From Chelonoidis abingdonii (taxonomy: Eukaryota; Chordata; Testudines; Testudinidae): a stretch of DNA of 64,000 nt. The notes under the pieces are model-generated. The model did no database searches. It was not told the DNA's origin and saw only the letters and a list, made by a program, of their open reading frames with translations. The stretch covers positions 130,326,159-130,390,158 of the forward strand of contig NC_133773.1 of the NCBI RefSeq assembly GCF_003597395.2. Direction: 5' to 3'. The position numbers and the translations under genes are program-made. This document shows positions 20,467 through 31,786 of this stretch, one piece after another. Each line of letters begins with the position of its first letter. The stretch's first letter is position 1.

Positions 20467-23357
20467 ATAACTAGGTAACAAGGTTATGCTTGGGCTTCAA
20501 CCAGTTGCCTGCAAGGGTCAGGGGGCGCTTTTCCTCCGCAATTACCACTGTAATTGTTGGGGGAGGGGTTTTTGCAACAAGCTACAAAAATCACACAGAT
20601 TCTCACAAGTGGCCGAGATTGCGGGTGGACTGGTGTTCTGAGGTGGAAAGAAGAATCTTCTTCAGGCTGGTCTACACCAACTAGGAGTGCCCATTAAACC
20701 CACATTTAGCTACCCACACACCCCATTCCAGGGCCCTAACCCACACACACACACTATCCAGGGGGACCCAACACAAAACCCCAGGGGCCCACACACACAT
20801 TTCAGGGGCTCCTAAACCTAGGCCAAAAACCCCAATAATCCCACAGAGCCCCGATTTCAGGGCAAAAAAACGGTATTTCCTGGGGCCCTAACCATAGGGC
20901 CCAACAAGAGACACCCATCCAGGGGCGCCGCCACTCCTAAAAAACCCGTAATTTGAGGCACGTGTACCATCCACCACATGAAAGGAACACCCTTTAATCG
21001 CCAATTATTACCACGGAGCTCTTGTGAACTCATCCTATAGCTAGAGACTCCCGACCACGAGAGCAGTAGCGCATAATAACCAGGGGTCGATCTAACACCC
21101 TAGTAAGCGGAAATTCGGGTTAGTGTGGCGCAAATCGACGGTCAATACCTGCGCCTCCGCGGCCAGGTATCCCTATTCGGCCGTGCCTCACATGTACGTA
21201 GGGGACCCGAGATACCTGGAACAAGCGATTCTGAACTGTGAGGCACTGGCGGGGGAGGTAAACAGGCACAAAGCAACCGTTGGGAGGGACCCTCAATTAA
21301 CTCGAATTTCCTCAGGAGTCTCCCCCTGATACTTCGTGAGCCAGCGTGGGGAGCTCCTGAGACCAATCAGCACGACGCTATTGGTCGAATGCCACCAGGT
21401 GCGCCACAATCCCAACAGGGAGGGCTGGCCCAGCCACTCAAAGACCCATAATGGAAGATACTGGCATCTGATCGCGTATGGGGCAGACAAAATCTGTTCT
21501 ATCACACCTCATTACAGAAAGAGCAAACAATGGTCCTAACAAAGGGCATTTGATAACAAATCTCCAGGCTATGAAATGAGGCACCCGAGTCTTTAAAGCC
21601 ACAGTGCGCCTGACAACGAAGGAAGGCCCAAGAACAAACCGGAACGGCCCCCCTTCCAACACAATGGGGGGGAAGGGGGGAAAAAAAGGGAGAGGGTACT
21701 GAGGAAGCTCCCAAGGTATCACACAGTCCCCCAGCCGTCCTCCCGAAGAAAGCATTATGCATTACTTTGACTGAAGCCCTCCATGCCTGTAGGGTCCAAA
21801 CACATTGTCTGGGGTGGTTCAGGCTAAGCTCGTCAATACCCCTCCCTCTCCGGAAGAAAGGGACCAAATTTAAAATTACTACGGTTTCTTGACCTGGTTT
21901 GGTCCATGTCAACCCCCTATGTCTACCTGATGCTGCTGGTAAGACAAACTGACTGCGGGACGTAAGAGCAGCTATCCGCTTCCTCTTAAAACTCCCGGTG
22001 GCAAACAGTAAATTGCTTGCTATCTGCTGAGTGCTCCGCTGTGGCAGGCTGAGGCCGCCGGGGCTGCAGAAGGCCGCCATGGGTCAAAAAAAGGAATGAA
22101 CCAATCCTGAGTCATTGCAGCTCAGATCAGTACAGAATCGTCAGGCCGGGGTTACACCGCCTCACTCATAGCACAACTGCGCGGGGTACAGGCTTTGTAA
22201 AGCGGGTCCATCGGAGCCCCCCTCCTTTCTCCTATCGAACCTGTGTAAAGAAAAAAAATTAGTACTGCTTACTCGAGACAGCATAGGCACCCTGCGAGAG
22301 CATCGACTGAGCGGGGGCACAACCACCATCTTTCCCACCTCTCCCGCAACGCGCCGCTAAACCTCTGTCCTCGCGAAGCTAAAGAGCAGTGTTGGAGGCT
22401 GCTCCCCGTCAATTTTATCTCAACTAACAAAAAGTCAGCTGTCTTCCTTACTTATTTCTGCATCTTCTATGAGTATTATGCCACACTCTTCAATATCACC
22501 AAAAATGGGAGGGGGAACACTGCCCACGGTAGACCCAGGAAGTTTGGGGAGGAGAGGACGCCCAGAAAGCAAAACAGGTGGCGCAGTTTTTTCTCGCATG
22601 GCAGGCAGGGCGCCACACGGATGGCACTTACAGCTCATCATTTCTGTAGGATCTGACACGGAGCAGCTGTGCTCTCTGGTTCTCTGATACACTGGTTCTC
22701 TAGTACACTTGCCCCACATTCTAGGCAGGGCTGACTATTTTTAGATACCATAAAGGAGGGATTGACTCGGGGAGTCATTTCCATTTTTGTCTTTGCGTCC
22801 CCAGCCGACCTCAGGCAGGGGCACCCATGACAACAGCAGACAGTACAGAACGACAGATAACCGTGTCTGCTGTCATGCAAAGGCAAATGAATGGCGCTGT
22901 GTAGCGCTGCAGTATCGCCTCTGTCAGCGGCACTCAGTACACATACGGTGATAGTAAAAAAAGGCTGAACGGGCTCCATGGTTGCCGTGCTGTGGTGTCT
23001 GCCAGGGCCATCCAGGGGAAAAGGGAGCAAAATGATTGTCTGACGTTGCTTTCACGGAGGAAGGAAGGAATGACGACATTTACCCAGAACCACCCGCGAC
23101 AATGATTTTTGCCTCATCAGGCACTGGGATCTCAACCCAGAATTCCAAGGAGTGGAGGAGACTGCGGAAACTATGGGATACCTACGGAATAGCTACCCAC
23201 AGTGCAATGCTCCAGAAATCGACGTTAGCCTCGGACCACGGACGCACACTGCCAAATTAATGTGCTTAGCGTGGCCGCGTGCACTCGACTTTATACAATC
23301 TGTTTTATAAAACCGGTTTATGTAAAAGCGGAATAATCCTGTAGTGCAGACATACCC
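20039..23357 (+). mobile_element. Harbinger-type DNA transposon with Myb/SANT relic
   Basis: The left end GGCCTGGTCTACACTATGC and the right end GTAGTGCAGACATACCC are inverted, flanked by TCA at 20036-20038 and 23358-23360, the 3-bp target size of Harbinger elements. The segment at 20402-20466 is a broken copy of the start of the Myb/SANT-like DNA-binding protein these elements encode (ATGCAGTCCCAAATCCAAAA; then CTGGATCTGATCGCTGTAT). It has a frameshift, and a stop right after the ATCTGA. The nuclease frame is not recognisable. The right third (22437-23357) is clean and CpG-rich; the middle is noisy (see 20483-22430). Confidence 0.8.
20483..22430. other. Noisy second copy and error-like sequence
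   Basis: From 20483 the flank and the left part of the Harbinger element are repeated, now with dense substitutions and indels, for example CAAATCGACGGTCAATACCT for CAAATCGACGGTATTGGCCT. Bases 20700-20940 are C/A-rich with recurrent CCAGGGGCCC-like motifs and do not align to the clean copy at all. The noise continues past the duplicated part to about 22430 with irregular G and C runs. No ordinary mutational process gives this pattern over one interval; unpolished long-read sequence does. Confidence 0.7.
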
Positions 23358-23694
23358 TCAGATGTGTGGCTGGTGTGTCTTGCTCACACCCTCAGGGTCT
23401 AAGTAATCAGCAGACAAAGCTAGAAAGGAATCCCGCCCCCCCCGGTCAAATTGGCAAGCACGTGGTTGATTTTTTGCCTCTCTCTGCAGCACAGGGCATG
23501 GATCGCTTGCTAGGATCACCTAGGCACGTCGCCTAATCAATTCCCTGCTATTGCAGGGGCCTCAAGGCAGTCATGGTGCCTCAGTCTCTGCCTGCGGCAC
23601 ACAACTATTTCATTTCCAGAGGACTAAAAGGTAGTAATTTAAGTTACCAGGCTCAATACGGGGGGAGAGAAATGGGTGAAATGAAAAGGCTTAT

Positions 23695-23760
23695 GATATG
23701 CAGGAGGTCACACTAGATAAATTAATGGTCCATTCTGGCCTTAAACTCGATGAAACGATG
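23695..23760 (+). repeat. CR1-type 3' tail fragment
   Basis: GGAGGTCACACTAGATAAAT, AATGGTCCATTCTGGCCTTA and a final CGATGAA resemble the 3' ends of some CR1-related LINEs and SINEs (consensus of the form GATGATCTAATGGTCCCTTC). It is short and isolated. Confidence 0.5.
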
Positions 23761-23984
23761 TTTGAAGCTGAATCTCCAAAGACAATGAAGGACCCTAGTG
23801 TCCAAAGATTTATTCACTGAGACCATTAAGGAAAGTCAACTACATATAAACAGAGTAAAAAAATTTTGAGAGATTCCTGGGGAAAAAAATATAGAAATCA
23901 AAGAATTTGTCAGAAGTCTTTGCAAAGAGCTATCTGAAATCCAAATAATCTGAATAGGAAACAATTCCTAGACCTCTAACAATC

Positions 23985-24240
23985 CCCACAGGCCTAATTC
24001 TGTCCCCCACATTATTCATCAATCATCTCTACAAAGCCACTGGGGGGCTGACAAGACAACATGGACTGAAGTGCTAGCATTATGGAGATGACGTCCAGCT
24101 CTACATCTGCTTTGTGTCATAAGCAAGCAGCACAACCCAAATATTTTTGTTGCCTAGCAAAAATCAGCATTCAGCTAAAGCTGAACCTAGGCAAGTCTGA
24201 GGTAATGCTGATGAGAAAAAGAAAAGAACTTTAAGGATCT
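23985..24240 (+). mobile_element. L2-type LINE, reverse transcriptase part
   Basis: In one plus-strand frame: LILSPTLFINHLYKATGGLT, RQHGLKC, a stop, then HYGDDVQLYICFVS. LSPTLF followed by Y-x-DD-x-QLY is the L2 reverse transcriptase signature, with the usual YADDTQLY changed to YGDDVQLY. The element continues at 25170-25690; a CR1 has been inserted between the two halves. Confidence 0.72.
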
Positions 24241-24309
24241 TGGTTTTTCTATCAAATTCCACAATATCAAGAGCATCTGCCTCCATATATTGACACTCAG
24301 CAGCCTTGG

Positions 24310-25148
24310 GATAGGGTTTAGAGTGAGCCTAGACATATTGGAGGACTGGACCAAAAGAAATCTGATGAGGTTCAACAAGGACAAGTGCACAATCCTGCAC
24401 TAGGAAGGAAGAATTCCATGCACTGCTACAGCCTAGGGACCACCTGGCTAAGTGACAGTTCTGCAGAAAAAGACCTGTGGACTATAGTGGATGAGAAGCT
24501 GGATATGAATCAATAGCATGACCTTGTTGCCAAGAAGGCTAATGGCATGTTGAGCTACATTAGTAGGAGCACTGCCAGTGTATCGAGGGAAGTGATTATT
24601 CCCCTCTATTCGGCACTGGTGAGGCCACATCTGGAGTACTGCATTCAGTTTTGGGCCCCCCACTACAGAAAGGATTTGAACAAATTGGAGAGAGTCCAGC
24701 AGCTGGCAAGGAAAATGATTAGGGGGCTGGGGCACAAGACTTATGAGGAGATGCTGAGGGAACTGGGCTTATTTAGTCTGCATAAGAGAAGAGTGAGTGG
24801 GGATTTGATAGCAGCCTTCAACTACCTGAAAGGAGGTTTCAAAGAGGATGGAGCTAGGCTGTTCTCAGTGGTCACAGATGACAGAACAAGGAGCAATGGT
24901 CTCAAGTTGCAGTGGGGGAAGTCTAGGTTGGATATTATGAAAAACTGTTTCACTAGGAGGGTGGTGAAACACTGGAATGTACTACCTAGGGAGGTGGTGG
25001 AATCTCTTTCCTTAGAGGTTTTTAAGGCCCAGCTTGACAAAGCCCTGGCTGGGATGATTTAGTTGGGTTGCTCCTGCTTTGAGCAGGCGGTTGAAGTAGA
25101 TGACCTCCTGAGGTCTCTTCCAACCCTAATCTTCTATGATTCTATGAT
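24310..25148 (+). mobile_element. CR1 LINE, 3' end
   Basis: Plus-strand CR1 with the C-terminal end of pol. An open frame from 24547 runs 171 codons to a stop at 25060 and contains [40 protein letters not shown] and a final LDKALAGMI, the ordinary CR1 C-terminus. Upstream, 24320-24420 encodes LEDWTKRNLMRFNKDKC-like sequence in a shifted frame. The 3' UTR (GCTTTGAGCAGGCGGTTGAA) ends in two TTCTATGA units, the CR1 terminal octamer. The 3' end is complete; the 5' end is truncated, as usual for CR1. Confidence 0.92.
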
Positions 25149-25169
25149 CATTTTGGGCTCTTCAAAGTT

Positions 25170-25690
25170 ACAGGATAGTTACCAAAGTTATAGCATAATA
25201 CTCCTCATTTCTATCTGCAACTGCACAGAAGACTGTGCCCCATTTTATCATCCACACCGATCTATACATTCATGACCTTCAGCCTCGGTCAAAACTCCTC
25301 AATGTTGAGGCACAAAGCCACATCATGAAAAGCAATCAATTGTTATGAGATACAGCATCCCATTGGCAACAAAAGTCACTAGTCACCTCACTCCAGTACT
25401 CACCTCTTCAATCTATTACTTAAGCACTGTCCAGTTCAAGATCATTGTCATGACAGTCTAACCCCTCCATGGAATTGGTTCTAGCCATATGGAAGATTGC
25501 CTCCTCTCCTCTCTTCTCCCCTCCCCAACTGTGACCTATTATAACAGTTCCACTGTACTGGGACAATGAAACCAACAAGGGGAAATTAATGAGAGCAGAA
25601 CTTTCACGGCAGTGGGATTTAGACAATGGAACTAATTTCCACAAGATATATCAATAACCACAGACCTCACCACTTTTAAAACTAAATGTA
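25170..25690 (+). mobile_element. L2-type LINE, C-terminal part
   Basis: Plus-strand frames give VTSHLTPVLTSSIYYLSTVQ, then FKIIVMTV before a stop, and further on WN*FPQDISITTDLTTFKTK. These match the L2 pol end (LTPVLxxLHWLPV.., FKI..LTYKAL, WNSLP..I....LTTFK). The segment is in the same orientation as the L2 part at 23985-24240 and follows it in protein order, so both are one old copy. Confidence 0.68.
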
Positions 25691-25694
25691 CATC

Positions 25695-27590
25695 ATCAAA
25701 AAATTTTTTAACTAAGTCCTTCACACACACGCACACCAAGAGAAACCCCTGTAAACTAATCAAAACATTTTTCCTACCTGCAGGTAAGAAACAAAAGGGT
25801 GCTCAAATACTGCAGTGAGAAAAGCTTGAGACAAAGTGGGTTGTTTGTTTCGCATGGTTTCCATCATTCACATTTTTGACAGAGCAAGGGAGAAATGGGA
25901 TTTGAGCTGAAGACAGCTAATGGATGCTTGCTAGCTTTAGTATGAAGATGCCTTGGTTAACATCTTGAAACAGAGAAGGAGGATTTTTTCCCACGTTGCG
26001 ATAGATATGAAAGCCTTGGGTCTGCACAGAGTTCTGTTATAAACAGCGAAACAACACTTGATAAAGATGGATATTTCTAGATCAGCGGAATCCTGTGGAG
26101 GTCTCCATGAAGAGAGAGAGACCAATGCGTAATAGTACAAGAGAACACTTCTTTGCAGCTTAGACTAAATGGTTTCCATTTCAGTTCATGAATGATTTTA
26201 CTTGTGCTGTATTTTCTTGCCATGTTTTGCCTTAAATCTTTTATACTATTACGACTAACAACGTTTACAGTTGGAATTTGGTTTAGATAGACGATAAACG
26301 CACAGAAGGGTTTCTATAAGCAATAATTACTAATATGATTTTCTTGCTTTCTCGTTCTCTTCAACTCACTCTGCATCAAAAAGGGAGATGGGCACGAAGA
26401 GCTAGAAAAGACTTGGCATGGCTAAAGTTCGATGATATGTATAGGAGACTGACTAAAGGTTAAAGTTATAGCTTCCACAGTACCACAAAGGAAGCACTCT
26501 GCTTGCGTTAACCATATTCTAGATTGTGAGCATATCACCACCCAGGTATTAAAAGGAAAGACTAATGCTAACACCATTGTTGTGGGTTAGCATGCAGTGC
26601 AATGAATTGTTACTTACTGATTCTATTTAATTTTTTTTAGAAATAGTCGCACAAGGGAAGCATGTTTTTAAAACTAGACTGGACAAAAACACTAGTAAGG
26701 TGTACTATAGCCTGCATTGTTTTTTCCATCTCTTAACTTTATCAGTTTTGGTGAGTCTGGTGGTTTCAGCTGAGAGATGAAGAACTAAACAAGCATGAAG
26801 ACTGAACTATTCTTGTACCCCTAAAGGTGGTACCTCCACAGAATGATTGAGCCACATTGTCAGGATAGCGTGGTGAAGTTTGTTCTATTACCATGCATAT
26901 TGTTCCTGTTGTGTGGATAATGGACTTCAATCTCCAGGACTATATATTTAGTATATTTCATGATCACTCACTAAAACTTTTTTTTAAAGTGTTGAGAGGC
27001 TGCTTGCTCTTACTAATATATAAAATAATCTGACTGCATCAGTAGAATTATAAAATTTACTTTTGCATGTTTTTTATTCCCTTCCTATTTTTGCCTGGAA
27101 TGACTCTCAGTTCTATTATACTGTCACAGTATTTTTTTTATTACTGTAACCATCAACTGCACATCTTGGTGGGCACAGGCTAAAGGGCCAGATTTTTAGA
27201 AAAATTGTGCATACAAGTTACACTTGCAAAAATACATTTGCTATTATGCAGAGATTAGGGTCCACCATGCACAACTGCAGATACAATTTTCTGAAGATAG
27301 TCTGCAGTGTATGACTTGTTATAATTTTTTTAATATTTACAAATGCAATCATCCATTACTTATTGGTATTCACTATAGGAACTCTTACTGTCAAGTGAAA
27401 AGGATTTTTGGTTTTTTAATTAAATGTTATAACAGGAAGTTTCAGTTTTTAAATACTGACAGGGGAGTGCATTTGAGCCACTGGTGGGAAGCTTTTCTTA
27501 TCGCTCCATGCACTGGGAAGACTGAACTAACGAGCAATTTCAGTGCTAGAACTATTCTGTATTTTTGCACTTTACTGTTGAGATAGTCTT
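25695..27590. other. Intron, nothing recognised
   Basis: Ordinary AT-rich sequence. I see no exon, RNA gene or nameable repeat on either strand. Confidence 0.5.
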
Positions 27591-27594
27591 AAAG

Positions 27595-28731
27595 ATTCAC
27601 ACGTCATGCACCAGCCCATGTTGATGTCAATAAAGCGTTCCCAGTGATTCAAAAGCGCTTGCATAATGATAGAAAAGTAACTCTGTTGATGTACTCTGTA
27701 GCAAAGTGCTCTGGTGCTAAAGCAGGGATATGCATACCATCTTATCACCCCACTGCTGCAAAATCATCCACTATGTCTTGCACGTTGCCCAGAGTCACAG
27801 TCCTGCATAGCAGAAGGCAATTAATGACCCTGCACACTTGCACGACAATGGCTACGGCACTGGATTTCCTGACTCTAAAATGATTCCCGATTGACTAGTA
27901 GCAATCTGGAGTTGCAAGTTTCTACGATGCAATCTCCACTCCCTTCACTGTCAGTGCAGTTCTCATTTTGGTGTACCTGCGCTGGAGGGCTAGGACTAGT
28001 TCAGCACATGGATCCACCAATGTGGCCTTGCGCATCCGAAAGTTCTGCAGCCGCTGTTCATCATCCCAAACTTGCATGACAGAGTGAGACCACCAGTCAG
28101 TGCTTGTTTCTCAGGCCAAGAACCAATGCTTCATTGTCTGCAGCTGCTCCATGAACGCCACCAACAACCTTGAATTGTTTCTTTCTGTGTTCCATAACAA
28201 TCTAGCCTCCAAGGAATTGTCTTGTTCAATGCAGGTCCTCTTGTGGTTTTGCAAATACTGCAGGATCAAACTCCCTGTGCTTGCAACACTCATAATAATA
28301 GTGCAGAGCTGTGCAGGCTCCATACTTCTGTTAGAAGTGGCAGACAGACAGAGAGCCAGGCGATTTTATGGCATTTTGGAAAAAGAAAAGCACAACATAT
28401 TTTGGGCTGAAGACAAAAATTATGGGATGGAGAACACTGAATTATGGAAAGTTTGCCCCATGCTCCCAGTCGCCCCGGCATTACTTGTTTCATCCCTATC
28501 AGGCATTGCAAGAACTTCCCAAAAGACCCTAGAAGGTGGTGCGTTGCACAGTGGCATACCTACCAACTGTGTACTGTATTTGCATTTGCATCAATACAAG
28601 AACTCCTGGTAAAGATGTGCGCCGCCGACACAAGGAACCAAGTGTGCACACACACAAGCAGTTTAATAACTGCAGTGACTGTATGCTGATGTAACTTACG
28701 TCAACATAATTTTGTACATAGACATGGCCTT
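27595..28731 (-). pseudogene. Harbinger nuclease (HARBI1-like) fragment
   Basis: Minus-strand remnant of the DDE nuclease of a Harbinger transposon. A frame near 28080-27960 encodes MQVWDDEQRLQNFRMRKATL. Next come KLATPDCY, a stop and SIGNHFRVRKSSAVAIVVQV, then TLGNVQDIVDDFAAVG, the helix-turn-helix region. After two stops DGMHIPALAPEHFATEYINR carries the first catalytic Asp (at about 27725). A degraded DINMGW-like piece follows before similarity ends at about 27600, so the later catalytic residues are absent. The right edge (ACATAGACATGGCCTTA, 28715-28731) looks like the transposon end. Compared with a family length of about 350 residues, roughly half is present. Confidence 0.82.
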
Positions 28732-28734
28732 AGT

Positions 28735-30040
28735 CTGTCCCAGTAACATCACATTATGCAAGCTAGGAGACCAGATGTGTTTTTAAATGAATAGAGCCCC
28801 ACCTTTTACTGTGTTAGCAGCACTCCAGCAGCATTACAGTCATTGGAAGAAAAAATATAAGTCAATAGCAGTGATAGCATTTTCAATGCAAAGTATCAAA
28901 ATCAATTCTAATAAAGTTATACTGGTAATTTTCTGTATTAATTCCTTTTCATCTGAACTTGTGTCTTTTCTAGATGAACTAACTATCTGGGGTGTCTTAT
29001 ATTCGTATCTGACATTTGTCTTTTAATAACAGTGCATTTAGAATGACTCTGTGATACTACAAGATGGTTGGCCCCTTGTCCCACTACCGACATCAGGTGC
29101 AAGTGTAAATAGGGATTATACAAATGGGAGGTCATTAAAAGTCTGGTAATGCTAATTTGGCATGACACCCCTAATGGGTTATATTTTCACACTTCAGTTA
29201 CCTAATCACCTAAATTCTTTCAACAAATTTACATTTCATCTTACACATGGAGATTCAAATTGACTTGTCTATTTCTACCCCATCCCTACAGTTCCATGAT
29301 AAAACTCAGCTCCTTATCTTAGCCATTAAATATTACTGTAACTTTTTGGGGCTGCAACATTTATATCTATATACTCTCTCCAAAATAAATTTTCCCTTGG
29401 CACAAACTTTTTAGATCTCAATGGAACAACAAATATAGATTTGCAACCAAAAAAGGTATTGGAAGTTGCAATTCATTTCACTGGTAAATACTTTCATTTC
29501 TCTTTGAGAAAATGAAAGAGAATTAACTGACTTTCTGATATGACATTTAGATTACCATTTTATAAATTTCAGTGGTTGTGTATTACATCTTCGTTTTATT
29601 ACATAACATAAAATGTTAATTTGAGGAGCTGTTCGACTTTCATTGTTTATTCAGGTGCAGAATCAAGGAGGGAAAAACCTTTAAATTATTCAGACTTTCT
29701 GTAGAACAGCAAAAGCGTATTTAAAATTGAAGGTGTAATATGCTGTAGTTAAGAAATTCCAAACATTAGACTTTTGAACTGAGATATAAAATTCCATTGT
29801 TTCTTATATGCAAAGCATTTCACATGAATTAAAAACAAAGCTACCAAAATAACACTGCAGCTGTATAAAGCTGGGATAATTCAACTGATTTCAATAGAGT
29901 TCACTAGGGACAATTTTAACCCTTTTATATCTGGAAAAAACAAATGTCTATATTTAGTTAAATATTTAACCCCCCTTCAACACAGTTGAGTCTCCTGCTA
30001 TCACATAACACATCTTTCCTATGCACATGATTTATTCTTT
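28735..30040. other. Intron, nothing recognised
   Basis: AT-rich sequence with no exon, RNA gene or nameable repeat visible. Confidence 0.5.
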
Positions 30041-30042
30041 TA

Positions 30043-30274
30043 GGCCCAGATTTTTAAAGATATTTAGGCACTGATTTGCTCAGCATTGCAACATCTAATT
30101 GAGTTGGGAGCCTATGTCTCATTTTCAAAAGTGATTTAGGCACTTAAGAGTTTAAATCCTATCAACTGTTAATGAGATTTTGGCTCCTAAGTGACTAAAT
30201 TTCTTTTGAAAATGAAATCTAGGTGTTGCAATGCTGAGCACAGCAATGCCTAAATACCTTTAAAAATCTGGTCC
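30043..30274. repeat. Foldback (palindromic) repeat
   Basis: The left arm GGCCCAGATTTTTAAAGATA, TTTAGGCA and CTCAGCATTGCAACATCTA is matched by the inverted right arm AGGTGTTGCAATGCTGAG, TGCCTAAATACC and TTTAAAAATCTGGTCC. An inner pair also exists (TTCAAAAGTGATTTAGGCAC against AAGTGACTAAATTTCTTTTG). The whole 232 bases can fold into one long hairpin. This palindrome is a common family in birds, turtles and crocodiles; how it moved is not known to me. Confidence 0.8.
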
Positions 30275-30424
30275 ATACTAAATTGGCCCTTTAGTGCACA
30301 TAAATTGTTTCTGATCAGGCTTTTTCTGATTAAGTAAAAGTGAACCATATCACTGGGAGATTTAACTTTTAGAAATCTTTTGATTAAAAATATAAGCTCA
30401 ACAAGATTTGAACTCAGTGGAGCA

Positions 30425-30530
30425 GATGCAGTTTTCAGTTACACTGGTGTAAATCCAGAGTAATTCCACTGAAGTCAATGACATTACTCCATAGTTACAC
30501 TATGGAAACAGAGCAGAGTTTGGCCCAGTA
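30425..30530. repeat. Foldback (palindromic) repeat, second family
   Basis: AGTTACACTGGTGTAAATCC, AGAGTAATTCCACTGAAGTC then AATGACATTACTCCATAGTT and ACACTATGG are imperfect inverted arms around the centre CCACTGAAGTCAATG. It ends with CAGAGTTTGGCCCAG. It resembles the palindromic repeats common in sauropsid genomes. Confidence 0.65.
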
Positions 30531-30534
30531 AGTT

Positions 30535-31500
30535 ACAAATACGCTTAAGTATATATTTTCATCCATCCTCATGTGCTTAAGAGCTTTTCTGAATAAGGAT
30601 TCTTTCTTGAATTGAGGCCTTAAAACAGTAATTTTTTCCACCAGAGAAGGAGCCCATAGTCTCCCAGGAACACAACAGAAATAATAAATGCTAGCAACAA
30701 ACTTTTAAAAGAAATCAAATAAAGGTCTATGAAGTTCATACTAAGTATGTTCCCTAGCTTCTACCCAGATTGATATTTTGCATGTGTATATATTTGTCAG
30801 ATTTGGGGAGGAAGGGGAAATTCACATTTTGGTTCTTCAGTTAAAAAAAAAAGGTAGAAGAATGTATCTTTTTATTAGCTCCATTATTTACAGAAATAGG
30901 GAACTGATTATTCTATTCTATACAAGTTCTCATCAATGCAGTATCTGAGCCCCTTCCAGTAAGTGCATTAAATGATGTGACTAACATCCGTCACATGTGG
31001 TTTGTTCATCCTCTCATCCTCTTTCCACAGGGAGAATTGTATATGCAACTGTTTTGTTTCAATATGGCATTGTTTGTGGGGTTCAATGAACACATTGGTA
31101 TGTGTTTATGATAGAGGAGGCCAGGCTGAAGTCATGCACTTTGCACTTGGAGTGGAAGGTGGTGAGGATTAAACTGACCTTTCATATGTTATGCTAAGAT
31201 TCTTCAGGCTGCTGTTAAACCACACATGGAAGCCAAGTTCCAGCGCTTGGTACAGTCAAGGCAAAATATACCAGACTCCCCATCATCCCTAGTGCAAATC
31301 CTTTCCTTCAAGTCCATTCTCAAGACCAACTAGTACTGCAATGAGTACTCAGAATAAACCAATATTTATATAACTAAGCTGAGAGGCAGTTGGGGCAAGT
31401 GATTATTTACTGATTGATGTAATTACATTAACATTTATAAAAATGAACATCATATATATAAATATTGTAAATATTTGATTGTCTCCCTTTTGCCCACCCT
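30535..31500. other. Intron, nothing recognised
   Basis: AT-rich sequence with no exon, RNA gene or repeat that I can name. Confidence 0.5.
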
Positions 31501-31511
31501 TCCTATATTGC

Positions 31512-31600
31512 TGATTTTAGGACTGTGAGCTCTCCAAGGTAGGGTCTGCATCTTCATATATGTTTACCTAGCACTATGGGGATCTCATCCTGTTTGAGGC
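31512..31600 (+). mobile_element. MIR-type SINE, 3' part
   Basis: GGACTGTGAGCTCTCCAAGG, TAGGGTCTGCATCTTCATAT and TTTACCTAGCACTATGGGGA form the 3' segment seen also at 5090-5165. The core and tRNA head are missing. Confidence 0.6.
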
Positions 31601-31786
31601 CTCCCTTGGTTTTGAGCCTCTAGCATGACTCAATATTTTGAGGTTTCCTTGAGCTGACTTTGTTAACTACTGCAGTTAACTTTACTGCAGACCTCCCACA
31701 GACTGCAGTCAATTTACACAGTATGAGACAGTCAAAAGTACAAGGTCACTCTAATTGCCACTTTCTCAATTTATATATGCACACCT

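Noticed and set aside
21502..22080. A 192-codon minus-strand frame
   Set aside because: It falls in the noisy part of the Harbinger element; no domain or motif is recognisable and the sequence itself is suspect.
24547..25062. Open frame of 171 codons as a host gene
   Set aside because: It is the C-terminal end of CR1 pol, 5'-truncated, with the CR1 3' UTR and terminal octamers directly after it.
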